Assembly: GCA_022819505.1 (NCBI GenBank)
Contig: JAJEHD010000003.1
Location: forward strand, 124,001-188,000
DNA length: 64,000 bases
Origin: Acidimicrobiia bacterium
Lineage (GTDB): Bacteria; Actinomycetota; Acidimicrobiia; Acidimicrobiales; Aldehydirespiratoraceae
Direction: 5' to 3'
Under the pieces are notes generated by a model. The model saw nothing but the letters and a program-made list of their open reading frames with translations, ran no database searches and was not told the origin of the DNA. The translations under genes were made by a program, and so were the position numbers. Shown here one piece after another: positions 17,064 to 35,255 of the stretch (position 1 is the first letter of the stretch; every line of letters begins with the position of its first letter).

Positions 17064-17264
17064 TCACACGACGAGAGCGACGGTGACCAGCGCTCCCGCG
17101 AAAGCCGCGACCATCATCAACGCGACCCTCATCATCGTCTTGGTCAACTCTGCGATCTCCTTGTGGAGCTCGGCGATCAGTCTCGACTCGAGAACCTGCA
17201 AGTCCTTGGTGGTGGCCAGCGTGTCTGTCGGGACGGCGGGCGATGGCACTCCTGCAGCTTCCAT
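17064..17264 (-). CDS. Small coiled-coil protein with C-terminal membrane helix (CCDC90/DUF1640-like)
   Basis: The 66-residue product has an amphipathic helix (DLQVLESRLIAELHKEIAEL, 21-40) followed by one hydrophobic helix at the C-terminus (46-66). This resembles short bacterial CCDC90/DUF1640-type proteins. The ATG at 17264 has GAAGGAA upstream. Its stop overlaps a possible GTG of the protease-like gene downstream. It shares the general plan (Ala/Pro-rich N-terminus, coiled coil, one membrane helix) with the repeat protein at 9903-10445, although the order of helix and membrane segment is reversed. Function is unknown. Confidence 0.7.
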   Translation of the reverse strand: MEAAGVPSPAVPTDTLATTKDLQVLESRLIAELHKEIAELTKTMMRVALMMVAAFAGALVTVALVV

Positions 17265-17301
17265 GGCGCCATTCCTTCGGGGCCCGGTCGTGACGGCAGC
17301 G

Positions 17302-17329
17302 ATCGTAGCAGGCTGTTCTTGTGATGCAA
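17302..17329 (-). promoter_or_regulatory. Candidate promoter of the small coiled-coil/protease gene pair
   Basis: On the minus strand TTGCAT (17329-17324) and TACGAT (17307-17302) are separated by 16 bases in an unusually AT-rich stretch and lie 38 bases before the ATG at 17264. This fits a housekeeping-type -35/-10 pair. It is a pattern match only. Confidence 0.4.
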
Positions 17330-17392
17330 CATCAATCAATGAAAAATACTGGAGAATCACCGCTATCGGGGTCTGGTTCGTGCTGCTGTCGA

Positions 17393-18985
17393 TCAGCACG
17401 CTCCCTGGAGGGCGGTGCCGATCCGCAGGCACAGGGCGTCGGCGTGGGGTGGGGCGACGACCTGGACCGCGGCGGGACGGTCCTCGTTGAGACCGACCGG
17501 CAGCACCAGCGCGGGCTGGCCGGTCACGTTGAACGGCAGGAACGTCCGGGCCACCTTGTCGAGCCACAGCCGGTCGCCGTCGTCGAAGAAGGTGGCCGGA
17601 TCGGGGGCCGAGGTCGGGGTGGCCGCGGTGACCAGCACATCGACCTTCTCGAACGCTGCATCGAGGTCCTGCTGCACCCGGGCCCGGGCCCGCAGCGCCC
17701 GCAGGTAGTCGTCGGCGCTGGCGCGGGCTCCGGCCGCCAGCCGGCACGCTGCGGAAGGGGTGAACTCGTCGATGCGGTCCAGGTTGGCGGCGTGGTGGGC
17801 CGCGAACTCCACCACGGTGATGACCCAGGCGACGATCCCGGCCAGCTCGGCGGAGCCGAACGGCACCGGCTCGACGGTGCAGCCGAGCTCTTCCAGCTGC
17901 GATAGCGCATCGGCCAGGGCCGCGTCCACGCCCGGGGTGGAGCCCTCGGCCAGCCATCCGTCGACCACGCCGACGCGTGTCCCCCGGATCGACCCGGCCG
18001 TCCGGCCGTAGTCGGGGACCGGCCACCCAGACGCGTACGGATCGGCGTCGCATCCGCCCGCGATGACGCCCAGCACCAGGCCCAGGTCCTCGACGGTGCG
18101 GGCCATGGGTCCGACATGGTCCAGCGTCCAGGACACGCCGAAGACGCCGTCACGGGGCACCCGCCCGAACGTGGGCTTGATCCCGCTCACACCGCAGTAC
18201 GACGAGGGCACCCGGATGGATCCGCCGGTGTCGCTACCGAGCGCCACCGGGAACATGCCGGCGGCCAGGCCCGCAGCCGATCCCGACGAGCTCCCGCCCG
18301 CCCACCGGCCCGGCGCGCCCGGGTTGGCCACGCCGTCGCCGGTCTCGTCGCCGAAGGCGAACTCGGGGGTGGTGGTCTTGGCCAGGATCACCGCGCCGGC
18401 GTCCCGCAGCCGGGCCACCACGGTGGCGTCGGCGGCAGGGACATTGCCGGCGAACAGCGTCGACCCGGCCTCGGTGGCCAGCCCGCGGGTGTCGATGATG
18501 TCCTTCACCCCGACTGGGACGCCCTCGAGCGGCCCGGCGTCGCCGGTGCGCCACCGCTCGGCCGAGCGGGCCGCCTGCTGGCGGGCGGTCGGGTCGAGGG
18601 TCACGACCGCGCCGATGGTGCCGTCGGAACCGTCGATCCGGGCCAGGCAGGCGTCGACCACCTCGACCACCTCGAACGCCCCGGTCCGGTACCCCTCCAG
18701 CAGCACCGCCGCGCTCAGGTCGGCCAGGTCATCGCCCGACCGGGCCATCGCCTTGCCCCGTGACGCATCCGGTGCTGGTGTCGCGCCGGATGCGACTGCC
18801 TGCGGCTCGGCGTCAGATATCCACCGATCGGCGGCCGCGGGTCCGACGGTCTCGGGGAACGGCTCGCTCAGCGAGCGCAGTGCCGCAAGCTTGTCGCGAA
18901 GTGTTGCCTGGCCGGCGGCGGCCGCGGCCTGAACCCCCTCGGGAATCGCGGCCGCTCCGTCTGTGACGGTCCACTCGCCGACCAT
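17393..18985 (-). CDS. Amidase (amidase signature family)
   Basis: The 530-residue protein carries the Ser-cisSer-Lys triad of the amidase signature family: Lys161 in GVPVGVKDI, the cis-Ser within GGSSSGSA (230-237) and the nucleophile Ser256 in GSDTGGSIR. The first 85 residues are a variable Ala-rich extension with no signal peptide. The family hydrolyses amide bonds of small molecules, and GatA of the tRNA amidotransferase is a member, but no gatB or gatC is adjacent, so a free amidase is more likely. It could release ammonia from amides in the surrounding nitrogen-compound catabolism (inference). Confidence 0.9.
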   Translation of the reverse strand: MVGEWTVTDGAAAIPEGVQAAAAAGQATLRDKLAALRSLSEPFPETVGPAAADRWISDAEPQAVASGATPAPDASRGKAMARSGDDLADLSAAVLLEGYRTGAFEVVEVVDACLARIDGSDGTIGAVVTLDPTARQQAARSAERWRTGDAGPLEGVPVGVKDIIDTRGLATEAGSTLFAGNVPAADATVVARLRDAGAVILAKTTTPEFAFGDETGDGVANPGAPGRWAGGSSSGSAAGLAAGMFPVALGSDTGGSIRVPSSYCGVSGIKPTFGRVPRDGVFGVSWTLDHVGPMARTVEDLGLVLGVIAGGCDADPYASGWPVPDYGRTAGSIRGTRVGVVDGWLAEGSTPGVDAALADALSQLEELGCTVEPVPFGSAELAGIVAWVITVVEFAAHHAANLDRIDEFTPSAACRLAAGARASADDYLRALRARARVQQDLDAAFEKVDVLVTAATPTSAPDPATFFDDGDRLWLDKVARTFLPFNVTGQPALVLPVGLNEDRPAAVQVVAPPHADALCLRIGTALQGAC

Positions 18986-19042
18986 CTCCGAAACGTAGCT
19001 ACTGGCGTGCCCGGAGGCGCACGCGGGACAGGCTCCTCGCAG

Positions 19043-19645
19043 TCATTGCCGGTCCGGAGAATGGGCGACCGCGGCCGCGAACTCCTCCGTGCTGATGTTG
19101 TGGAGTCTCCAAGCGACCTCCGGCGTGTCCGCGAACCGGAAGCAGCCGCTGGGGGAGCCCTCCCGCATGGCCTGCGGGATCTCGAAACGGGCGACGTCCA
19201 TCGACAGGCCCATCCCGTGAGCCTTGCTCAGCGCCTCCTTCATCGTCCACAGACTGAAGAACAGGTGGAGCCGGTGCGGTCGGGGGGCCGCGGCCAGCTC
19301 GTTCCGTTCGTTGGGGCCGAGCACAGCCGCGATCAACTCGTCGAGGTTGGGATGGGGGACCCGTTCCTCGACGTCGACGCCCACCCGTCCTCCGGGTGCC
19401 AGCGCGATCAATCCGTGCCGGCCGCTGTGGCTGACGTTGAAGCTGATCGGGGCCGGCAGCCCCCGCACCGTGGCCGACGGCTTGTTGTGCTCTGAGACCT
19501 TGAAGGCGAGATGCTCGTTGCGGCAGTCGAGCTCCCGGCACAGCACCGACCGAAGCGCGGCCCGGCACAGCGTGAACCGCTGCCGGGCGCCGCCGTAGAT
19601 GAACCGGTCCCGCCGCTGCTGCTCGTCGCGGTCCAGCCACGACAA
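19043..19645 (-). CDS. 4'-phosphopantetheinyl transferase (Sfp-type)
   Basis: This enzyme transfers phosphopantetheine from CoA to carrier proteins. Visible motifs are FNVSHSGR, GVDVEE with the magnesium acidic residues, and FFSLWTMKEALSKAHGMGL with the WxxKEA signature. The coordinates use the TTG at 19645, the only standard start I find in the frame. However, the family-like sequence clearly continues upstream in frame (a TWCSL segment, then RVLHVDLS, back to about 19735), with no ATG, GTG or TTG before the TGA at 19808-19810. The real start may therefore be a rare codon such as ATT at 19759. It follows the free ACP gene and surely serves that ACP and the PKS. Confidence 0.88.
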   Translation of the reverse strand: MSWLDRDEQQRRDRFIYGGARQRFTLCRAALRSVLCRELDCRNEHLAFKVSEHNKPSATVRGLPAPISFNVSHSGRHGLIALAPGGRVGVDVEERVPHPNLDELIAAVLGPNERNELAAAPRPHRLHLFFSLWTMKEALSKAHGMGLSMDVARFEIPQAMREGSPSGCFRFADTPEVAWRLHNISTEEFAAAVAHSPDRQ

Positions 19646-19807
19646 GGCACACGCCTCGCCCCTGCCGCCGATCGACAGGTCTACGTGCAGTACCCGTATC
19701 TCATCGATGGCCCGGTGCAGGCTGCACCAGGTCTCTGGCTCTCGCGCCGTTGCAGGAATGGGCGCGAGGGTACTCCCGGGACAGGGAGGGGCCTGAAGAT
19801 CTCTGGA

Positions 19808-20053
19808 TCAGCCCGAGCGGGAGTCGAGGTACGCGATCAGATCGCCCGGCGTGAGCAGCTCGGCGAACTCCTCGGCCGGGATATCAAGGCCGAACTCCTC
19901 GCATACGAGCCGCCAGAACGCCACGACATCGGCGGAGCTGACTCCCGCGTCGATGATGTTGAGGTCCAACCTCATCGGCTGGCCTTCAGACCGGCCGCCG
20001 ATCTGCAGGTTGGCGTCGACGAGTGCTCGAATGCGTTCTTCTGTGGAGGACAT
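19808..20053 (-). CDS. Free-standing acyl carrier protein
   Basis: The 81-residue protein has the four-helix ACP layout with a weak version of the attachment site: IIDAGVSSADVVAF in place of DLGxDSLxxVEL, so Ser39 or Ser40 would carry the phosphopantetheine. The C-terminal half (EEFGLDIPAEEFAEL) is typical. AAAGGAAC precedes the ATG. It lies 64 bases after the PKS stop and before the phosphopantetheinyl transferase. Because the PKS ends with a KS that has no ACP after it, this protein is a natural partner for that KS (inference). Confidence 0.82.
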   Translation of the reverse strand: MSSTEERIRALVDANLQIGGRSEGQPMRLDLNIIDAGVSSADVVAFWRLVCEEFGLDIPAEEFAELLTPGDLIAYLDSRSG

Positions 20054-20117
20054 CGGAGCGGGTTCCTTTCGGTGGATGCATTGGGTTTCGTCGGGAGCCT
20101 ACGGAGTGGACGGTGTG

Positions 20118-29766
<9,649 letters not shown>

Positions 29767-29774
<8 letters not shown>

Positions 29775-30672
29775 GGCCGGCCGGCTCCAGGAAGTCGCGC
29801 ATGGCCGCCACGCACTCCGCGGGCTGCTCCAGCTGGAGGAAGTGGGTGGCGTCGGGGAGGAAGTCGTAGTCCACCGTCATCATGTCGCTCAGGTCCAGCG
29901 TTGGAAGGTAGGAGTACGGCAGTGTCGGGTCGGCTCCGATCACCTTCGTGGGGCACAGCAGGGCCTCGAAGTCGACCAGCACCGCGAAGATCCGCGCGTG
30001 GGCAATGATCTGAGCTTCGTGCTCCCGAGGGCATCGCAGTTCAAAGCCCGAGCCGTCGGGAGCCTCGCGCAAGGTGGTGGAAGCCATCAGCTCGACCACG
30101 CCGGGCACGGCATGCTTGAAGGTCGGCATGAAGCCCATCAGGTCGGTGAAGGCCTGCCGGGTCTTGAACACCGGTGTGCGCCGCCCGGCGATCTTGGCCG
30201 TCCGCTCGGCGGCCTCGTCGAAATCGTTGGTGGTAGCGCCCGGCTTGCGCAGCGGTGGATCGAACAGGACGAGGGCCGAGTACCGGCTGCCTTGCGTGGA
30301 TGACAGCAGCGGAGCGAAGGACGAGACCGAGTGGAACACGCCCACCTGCGGCTTGGAGCCGTAGTGGCGGTCGATCGCGTCGAGGATCCGCTCATGGTCC
30401 TCCACGAAGGTCGGCACGGTGTGGTTCTGCAGGGGGCTCACGGCATTCCAGCCGTGGCTCCTCAGGTCGTAGACCACAACGTCGAAGTCGTCAGTCAGCC
30501 GTGACCAGAACGGGTAGTAGAGGTCGATCGACAGACCGTTGCCGTGGCACAGGACGAGCCTGGTGCCGCCGGGGTTCCCGTGGCGGCGCAGCGTCACAGC
30601 CGCACCATCGTCCATCAGGACCTCGTGGACGGACAGAGCTTCAGGTACGGCCCAGACAGCTTCCGTCACCAT
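29767..30672 (-). CDS. Alpha/beta hydrolase, probable chain-release or editing enzyme of the PKS
   Basis: The 301-residue protein has the alpha/beta hydrolase plan: the oxyanion HGNG motif (about 43-46), a nucleophile elbow reading VFHSVSS rather than GHSxG, and a likely catalytic His in LPDATHFL near the C-terminus. The missing glycines around the Ser are unusual but tolerated in the fold. It ends inside the PKS start, so both are co-translated, and it is well placed to hydrolyse the thioester of the finished or stalled chain, since the PKS has no thioesterase domain. A TACCAT box lies seven bases before the ATG, so the transcript could be leaderless. Confidence 0.82.
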
Positions 30673-30717
30673 TACGGCGATGGTAACGGGACGGAGAGGC
30701 CGAGCGGGAAGGCGAGG

Positions 30718-32493
30718 CTAGTTGGTGGACCTGACCTGAACTGTGACGATGTCGAGTCCGTGGAACCTCTGGTGGTGCACCGAGGACGCATAGTGGCGCA
30801 GCAGTCGAAGGGAGATCTCGCCCTCCTCGAGGCCTTCGGCGCCTTGGGCCTCCTCGTTCAGGTAAGCCAGCCGGTCCTCGAGGTTCTCGCCGTCGAAGAC
30901 GGCCAGAAACTCCAACTCCATGACCCTCGCACCCGGCCTGGCGTCGATGATCAGGAGGGGCGGTGTGTCGGCGGTGTGGCCGGCACTCTTCCTGCCGTCG
31001 TCGCGGAGCAGGCTGATCAGCGTCTCCTCTGCTGCCGCGTGCAGTCGGTGCACCGAGGATTCGCTCCACCCCGCGGTGCCTGCTGATCTCTGGAGGAACT
31101 CCTGGATCCGGGGCAGTGAGGCGAGGTCCAGGTCGACCGTGAGCCGCGCCCGCCTGCGTCCGCTGGTCAGGTTCAGGAAGACCGTCATGACCACTGCGGC
31201 CACAGCGCCGGCCAGCAGTCCGTTGTCCAGCAGCTTGCCCCAAGTGCCACCCAGCGTGTCGGCGATGATCGACTGCTGGTCGAGTCCCGCCCCGAAGGCG
31301 AACGCTATTCCTGCCACCAGCGCCTTCTCGCGGTCGAGTCCGTCCTGCACGATGGTTCGTACCCCACCCACGAAGATCAGCGCGATCGCAGTGAGTACGT
31401 AGGCCCCCATCACGGGGCTGGGAATCGTGAGCAGGACGGCCGTCACCTTGGGGAGGAATGCCAGCGCCACCAGGGTCGCCCCGATGACGTACCCGACGCG
31501 CCGGGATGCGACCCCGGTGAGGCTTGTGAGCGACACACTCGTCGCGGAGTAGACGGTTGTGGGCGGCGCTCCGGCCAGGCCCGAGAACAGGATGCCCAGT
31601 CCGTTGGTGTTCAGGGATCCCTGCACGCCCCGGAAGTCGGTGGCCCGCGGCCGTCGCTGGCAGGCTTGCTGCACCGCCACACAGTCGCCCATGTTCTTCA
31701 CGCCGCCCACCAGGGTGACCACCACAAAGGCGGGCAGGAGCGTCCAGAAGCCGATGCCGGGGGTCAGATCGATCCCGGGGAAGCCGGCGCCGGGGACTCC
31801 GGCCCAGGGCGCTTCGGCCACTGGCCCCGCGTCATACGCCCCGAAGGGGACAGCGACCGCGCAGCCCGCGGCGATGCCGATCACCGGCGACCAGAGCCGC
31901 CAGGCCCCCGAGGCTCTCAGGGCCACGGCTACCGTCACGGCCAGCGACACCACGATGATCACCGGTCCGGCGGCGCCGGGCGCGCCCTCGGGCACCTCTT
32001 GGACCCTGTCGAAGGCGACGGGCAGGATCGTCACCGCGATCAGCATGAGGACCGTGCCGGACACGACCGGCGTGATGACCCTGCGAAGCATCGGCAGCCA
32101 CAGCGCCAGCGCGACGTAGAAGAGCGACGCGGCCACGGTCAGGCTGGCCAGCAGCGGCGGCCCGCCCTCGGTGAGGGCCAGCACCGAGATGGCCACGAAG
32201 TTGGGGGTGGTTCCCATGATCAGGATGTGGCCCGCGCCGAATCGTCCCAAGCGGGTGGCCTGCAGGGCGGTCAGAGCGCCCGAGATGATCAGCGCGGCGA
32301 AGACGGCCCACTCGAGATAGTCCTGGCCCTGGCCTCCGGCCCGGGCTGTGACGGCCACGATCAGCACCAGCGGAGCGAGCCCCAACACCGCGCCTTGGAG
32401 GCCTACGGCAACCGACACCGGCACCGGGCACGGCTCGTCGGGTTCGTAACGGATGGCCTCGTCGGCACCCGGTGAACTCATACTGCCCAGCAT
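30718..32493 (-). CDS. NCS2-type nucleobase permease with C-terminal HATPase-like cytosolic domain
   Basis: Read from the ATG at 32493, residues 20-445 form a 12-14 helix permease with NCS2/UraA-XanQ features (VGGVKNMGD about 262-270, LNTNGLGILFSGLAGAPPTT about 294-313, LTGVASRRVG). Residues about 450-588 are soluble and resemble the HATPase/RsbW fold (WSESSVHRLHAAAEET, then SLRLLRHYAS), but the ATP-binding Asn of the N-box is not apparent. The permease should take up a purine- or pyrimidine-like ring. The extra domain may regulate it. Starts at 32481 or 32517 are also possible. It precedes the hydrolase and PKS by 45 bases, yet also faces the divergent Rieske gene at 32650, its more likely functional partner. 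Confidence 0.85.
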   Translation of the reverse strand: MLGSMSSPGADEAIRYEPDEPCPVPVSVAVGLQGAVLGLAPLVLIVAVTARAGGQGQDYLEWAVFAALIISGALTALQATRLGRFGAGHILIMGTTPNFVAISVLALTEGGPPLLASLTVAASLFYVALALWLPMLRRVITPVVSGTVLMLIAVTILPVAFDRVQEVPEGAPGAAGPVIIVVSLAVTVAVALRASGAWRLWSPVIGIAAGCAVAVPFGAYDAGPVAEAPWAGVPGAGFPGIDLTPGIGFWTLLPAFVVVTLVGGVKNMGDCVAVQQACQRRPRATDFRGVQGSLNTNGLGILFSGLAGAPPTTVYSATSVSLTSLTGVASRRVGYVIGATLVALAFLPKVTAVLLTIPSPVMGAYVLTAIALIFVGGVRTIVQDGLDREKALVAGIAFAFGAGLDQQSIIADTLGGTWGKLLDNGLLAGAVAAVVMTVFLNLTSGRRRARLTVDLDLASLPRIQEFLQRSAGTAGWSESSVHRLHAAAEETLISLLRDDGRKSAGHTADTPPLLIIDARPGARVMELEFLAVFDGENLEDRLAYLNEEAQGAEGLEEGEISLRLLRHYASSVHHQRFHGLDIVTVQVRSTN

Positions 32494-32637
32494 TGTCGCA
32501 CCATCGCTGCGTAGCATGGGCGAGCCATTGCATTCCACCCTGTCGCCCCTCCCGGGGCCGGCGCCGAGGCCGCCGACTCGATCACTGACTGGATGCGCGG
32601 CCGGCTGCGCGCTTGGACCGGTCACAGAGGGCTCCGG

Positions 32638-32643
32638 TAGGGT
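32638..32643 (+). promoter_or_regulatory. Candidate -10 box (TAGGGT) giving a leaderless transcript
   Basis: TAGGGT lies exactly six bases before the GTG of the Rieske gene at 32650, in the context CCGGTAGGGTCGCG. The same box and spacing precede the VOC gene at 52313. The gene has no purine-rich ribosome site, which fits leaderless translation, common in actinobacteria. No clear -35 was seen. Confidence 0.45.
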
Positions 32644-32649
32644 CGCGGT

Positions 32650-33831
32650 GTGATCGCGGACCTGCAGGCCGAGCCGACGGTGGAGCGCCTCCAGCGCAGG
32701 GTGGACGAGACCGCCGGCCTGGTGCACGCCCCGGTGGACAGCCCGATGCTGCAGCCCTACGAGGTGTTCGACCAGGAGCTGTTCGACCTCGAGATGGTGC
32801 GGGTGTTCGGGCGGTCCTGGGTGTGGCTGGGCGACACCGAGGACCTGGCCGAGCCCGGCGACTACATCACCGGCACCATCGGCTACCAGCCGGTGATGGT
32901 GATCCGCCAGGAGGACGGCTCGGTGCGGGGCTTCCTCAACAACTGCCGCCACCGGGCCTCCGGGCTGCTGTTCGAGCCGGCCGGCAACTGCGGCAAGACC
33001 ATGACCTGCCCCTACCACAACTGGGCCTACGCCATCGACGGCCAGCTGATCGGCATCCCCGATCGGGCCCGCATGTACCCCGACGGCATGCCCACCGAGG
33101 ACTACGGACTGGTGCCCATCCGCATCGAGGTGGCCTGGGAAAAGCTCGTTTTCGGCTGCCTGTCCCGCAAGGCCCCACCGTTCCGGGATTGGATCGCCCC
33201 GCTGGCCGAGCGCTACGACCTCTACGGGTTCGACAACTTCGCCCGGTACCACCGGGAGCTCGACCAGACCTACCCGATCAACTGGAAGGCCTTCGCCGAG
33301 AACTCCAATGACGACTACCACGTCCGCTTCGTGCACCGGCGGCTCAACAAGCTGCGCAAGCAGATGGACACCATCGTCCGCTTCGAGGGCCGCACCTGCA
33401 GCGGCTTCAAGCCCCACTCCGATGAGGAGGACGCCACCGGTGGGCGCACCGACCTGACCCCTGAGCAGCTCCTGGGCCACTACGCCGACTACATCTACCC
33501 CAACCTCACGCCGCTGCCGTATCCCACCCAGCTCATCCTGGTGCGGGCCGATCCCATCGCCCCGGACCGCACCCGGCTGTTCAGCCGCATCTACGGGATC
33601 GACAAGTCGATAGAGGAGCAGGACTTCGAGCTGGACCGCCTCGCCGTCACCAACCGCGAGGACACCGACATGGTGACCGTGCTGATGAACAACCTGCGGT
33701 CGCCGTTCTACCGGGTGGGTCCGGCCTCCACATGGGAGGGCCGGGCCGCGCACGTGATGAAGCTGGTGCGCTCCGACGTGGCGACACCCCTGGCTGACGA
33801 CGAGTTCACTGCGCCGCTGCTGGCGGGCTAG
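32650..33831 (+). CDS. Rieske non-heme iron oxygenase, alpha subunit
   Basis: The 393-residue protein has Rieske ligands Cys99-x-His101 and Cys120-x-x-His123 and the catalytic motif ENSNDDYHVRFVH with iron ligands His224 and His229. It starts with GTG and appears leaderless. The next genes encode an aldolase, a dioxygenase beta subunit and a second Rieske alpha subunit, so this protein may pair with that beta subunit in an aromatic-ring dioxygenase. The divergent neighbour is a nucleobase-type permease, and Rieske enzymes are known that demethylate methylxanthines, so an N-heterocycle is a possible substrate (inference). Confidence 0.92.
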   Translation: MIADLQAEPTVERLQRRVDETAGLVHAPVDSPMLQPYEVFDQELFDLEMVRVFGRSWVWLGDTEDLAEPGDYITGTIGYQPVMVIRQEDGSVRGFLNNCRHRASGLLFEPAGNCGKTMTCPYHNWAYAIDGQLIGIPDRARMYPDGMPTEDYGLVPIRIEVAWEKLVFGCLSRKAPPFRDWIAPLAERYDLYGFDNFARYHRELDQTYPINWKAFAENSNDDYHVRFVHRRLNKLRKQMDTIVRFEGRTCSGFKPHSDEEDATGGRTDLTPEQLLGHYADYIYPNLTPLPYPTQLILVRADPIAPDRTRLFSRIYGIDKSIEEQDFELDRLAVTNREDTDMVTVLMNNLRSPFYRVGPASTWEGRAAHVMKLVRSDVATPLADDEFTAPLLAG

Positions 33832-33856
33832 CGAACAGAAACGGATCGACCGACCC

Positions 33857-34651
33857 ATGAACAGCACGAGTGCTCCGCTCTCGGCCGTATCGGCTGGCAA
33901 GCGCCGGCGGTTCCGGCACATCTTCCGGGCCGACGGCCGGGCCGTGTTCGTGGCCATGGACCATCCCGCCTACATGGGCATGGGCGTGGCGCCGGAAGCG
34001 GCGGCCTCCATCGCCAGGGGCGGACCCGACGCAGTCCTCGCCACCTGGCAGCTGGCCCGAGCCCGCTCCGAGGAATTTGCCGGGGCGGGACTGGTGCTGC
34101 GAGTCGACGGCGGGATCTCCGATCTGGGCGACCCGCCCGCGGCTGACACGACGTCGCTGCTCTACTCGGCCGAGCAGGCCATGGTTCTCGGTGCTGACGC
34201 GGTGGTGATCATGGTGTTCCCGGGCACGCCCGACGAGCAGCACTCGCTGCAGCGCCTGGCGAGGCTCGCGGCCGAGTGCGAGCTGCTCGGCCTGCCGGTG
34301 ATGGCCGAGTCGATACCGGGCGGCTGGCCCCGGACGGTGCCCTGGACCGCCGAGAACGTGGGCCGCGGCGCCCGCCTGGCCGTCGAGCTAGGCGCCGATA
34401 TCGTCAAGACCATGTGCCCCGGCCCTCCCGAGGAGTTCGCGGCGGTGGCTGAGGCGTGCCCGGCGCCGGTGGTGGCCCTCGGCGGCCCGAAGGTCGACGA
34501 CGAGGACCAAGTGGTCGCGCTGGCCCGCGGCGTGGTCGAAGCCGGTGGCGCCGGGGTGGCCTTCGGCCGCAACGTCTGGGGCTCCGACGACCCGGCCGCG
34601 CTGGTCGGCCGGCTGCTGGAGGCCGTCCACGGCGCCGGAGAGGGCGGGTAG
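33857..34651 (+). CDS. Class I (Schiff-base) aldolase of the DeoC/FbaB/LacD group
   Basis: The 264-residue TIM barrel shows FVAMDHPAYMG (31-41, typical AxDH start of FbaB-like aldolases), a RVDGGISD segment, and the Schiff-base lysine Lys184 in GADIVKTMCPGP. VALGGPK near 215 is the phosphate-binding strand. It would cleave or form a carbon-carbon bond in an open-chain product of the oxygenase pathway. It is placed between the Rieske alpha gene and the beta subunit gene, with short gaps on both sides, so it is part of the same operon. The substrate is unknown. Confidence 0.88.
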   Translation: MNSTSAPLSAVSAGKRRRFRHIFRADGRAVFVAMDHPAYMGMGVAPEAAASIARGGPDAVLATWQLARARSEEFAGAGLVLRVDGGISDLGDPPAADTTSLLYSAEQAMVLGADAVVIMVFPGTPDEQHSLQRLARLAAECELLGLPVMAESIPGGWPRTVPWTAENVGRGARLAVELGADIVKTMCPGPPEEFAAVAEACPAPVVALGGPKVDDEDQVVALARGVVEAGGAGVAFGRNVWGSDDPAALVGRLLEAVHGAGEGG

Positions 34652-34659
34652 GGCTGCTG

Positions 34660-35223
34660 ATGGACCCGCAGGCGGCGTCACCGGTGGACGATCGCCTGTA
34701 CCAGCGGCTGGCGGACCTGCTGTCGTCGGAGCGGCCCGATCCGGGGCCGGGCCACGCCGAGCTGCGCCCGGCCGTCGAGCAGGCCCTCCACCATGAGGCC
34801 CGCCTGCTGGACGACCGCTGCTACCGCGACTGGCTGGAACGGTTCACCGACGACTGCGTTTACTGGATACCTCTCGATCCCGACGGCGACCCGCGGGCCC
34901 AGGTCTCCTATCTGCTCGACGACCATCGCCGCATGGAGGACCGCATCGGGCTGCTCGAAACCGGCTGGGCCCACGCCCAGGAGCCGCCGTCGCGTACCTG
35001 CCGGATCGTGTCCAACACCGCGGCCTGGCCGCTGGACGGCGGCGAGACGCTGGCCCGGTGCTCGACGGTGGTCTGGGAGCATCGCAAGGACCGGCTGACG
35101 CCGTTCGTCAGCCGTAACGACTACGTGTTCGCCTCGCTGGGCGAGGAGTGGTCGATCAGGTTCAAGATCGTGCGGCTGGTGGACAGCCGCGGCGACGTCC
35201 GCAAGTTCTCATTCGTGCTATAG
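34660..35223 (+). CDS. Aromatic-ring-hydroxylating dioxygenase, beta subunit
   Basis: This 187-residue SnoaL/NTF2-fold protein matches the small subunit of ring-hydroxylating dioxygenases: LHHEARLLDDRCYRDWLERF near the N-terminus, DCVYWIPLD, RMEDRIGLLETGWAHAQ and SRNDYVF in the usual order. The beta subunit is structural and stabilises the alpha3beta3 hexamer. The ATG at 34660 starts nine bases after the aldolase stop. Either flanking Rieske alpha subunit (32650 or 35256) could be its partner. The adjacent one downstream, which is of the larger benzoate/anthranilate-like type, is the more likely. Confidence 0.88.
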   Translation: MDPQAASPVDDRLYQRLADLLSSERPDPGPGHAELRPAVEQALHHEARLLDDRCYRDWLERFTDDCVYWIPLDPDGDPRAQVSYLLDDHRRMEDRIGLLETGWAHAQEPPSRTCRIVSNTAAWPLDGGETLARCSTVVWEHRKDRLTPFVSRNDYVFASLGEEWSIRFKIVRLVDSRGDVRKFSFVL

Positions 35224-35255
35224 ATGCCGGAAGGTAGCTGCCGCAAGGTGCCGCT

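Noticed and set aside
17393..18985. GatA of the tRNA amidotransferase
   Set aside because: The amidase signature is present, but gatB and gatC are not adjacent and the long N-terminal extension is unlike GatA.
32494..33957. Extension of the NCS2 permease frame upstream through the Rieske gene
   Set aside because: The extra 480 residues lack any motif and are antisense to a clear Rieske oxygenase. The permease starts at one of the ATGs between 32481 and 32517.
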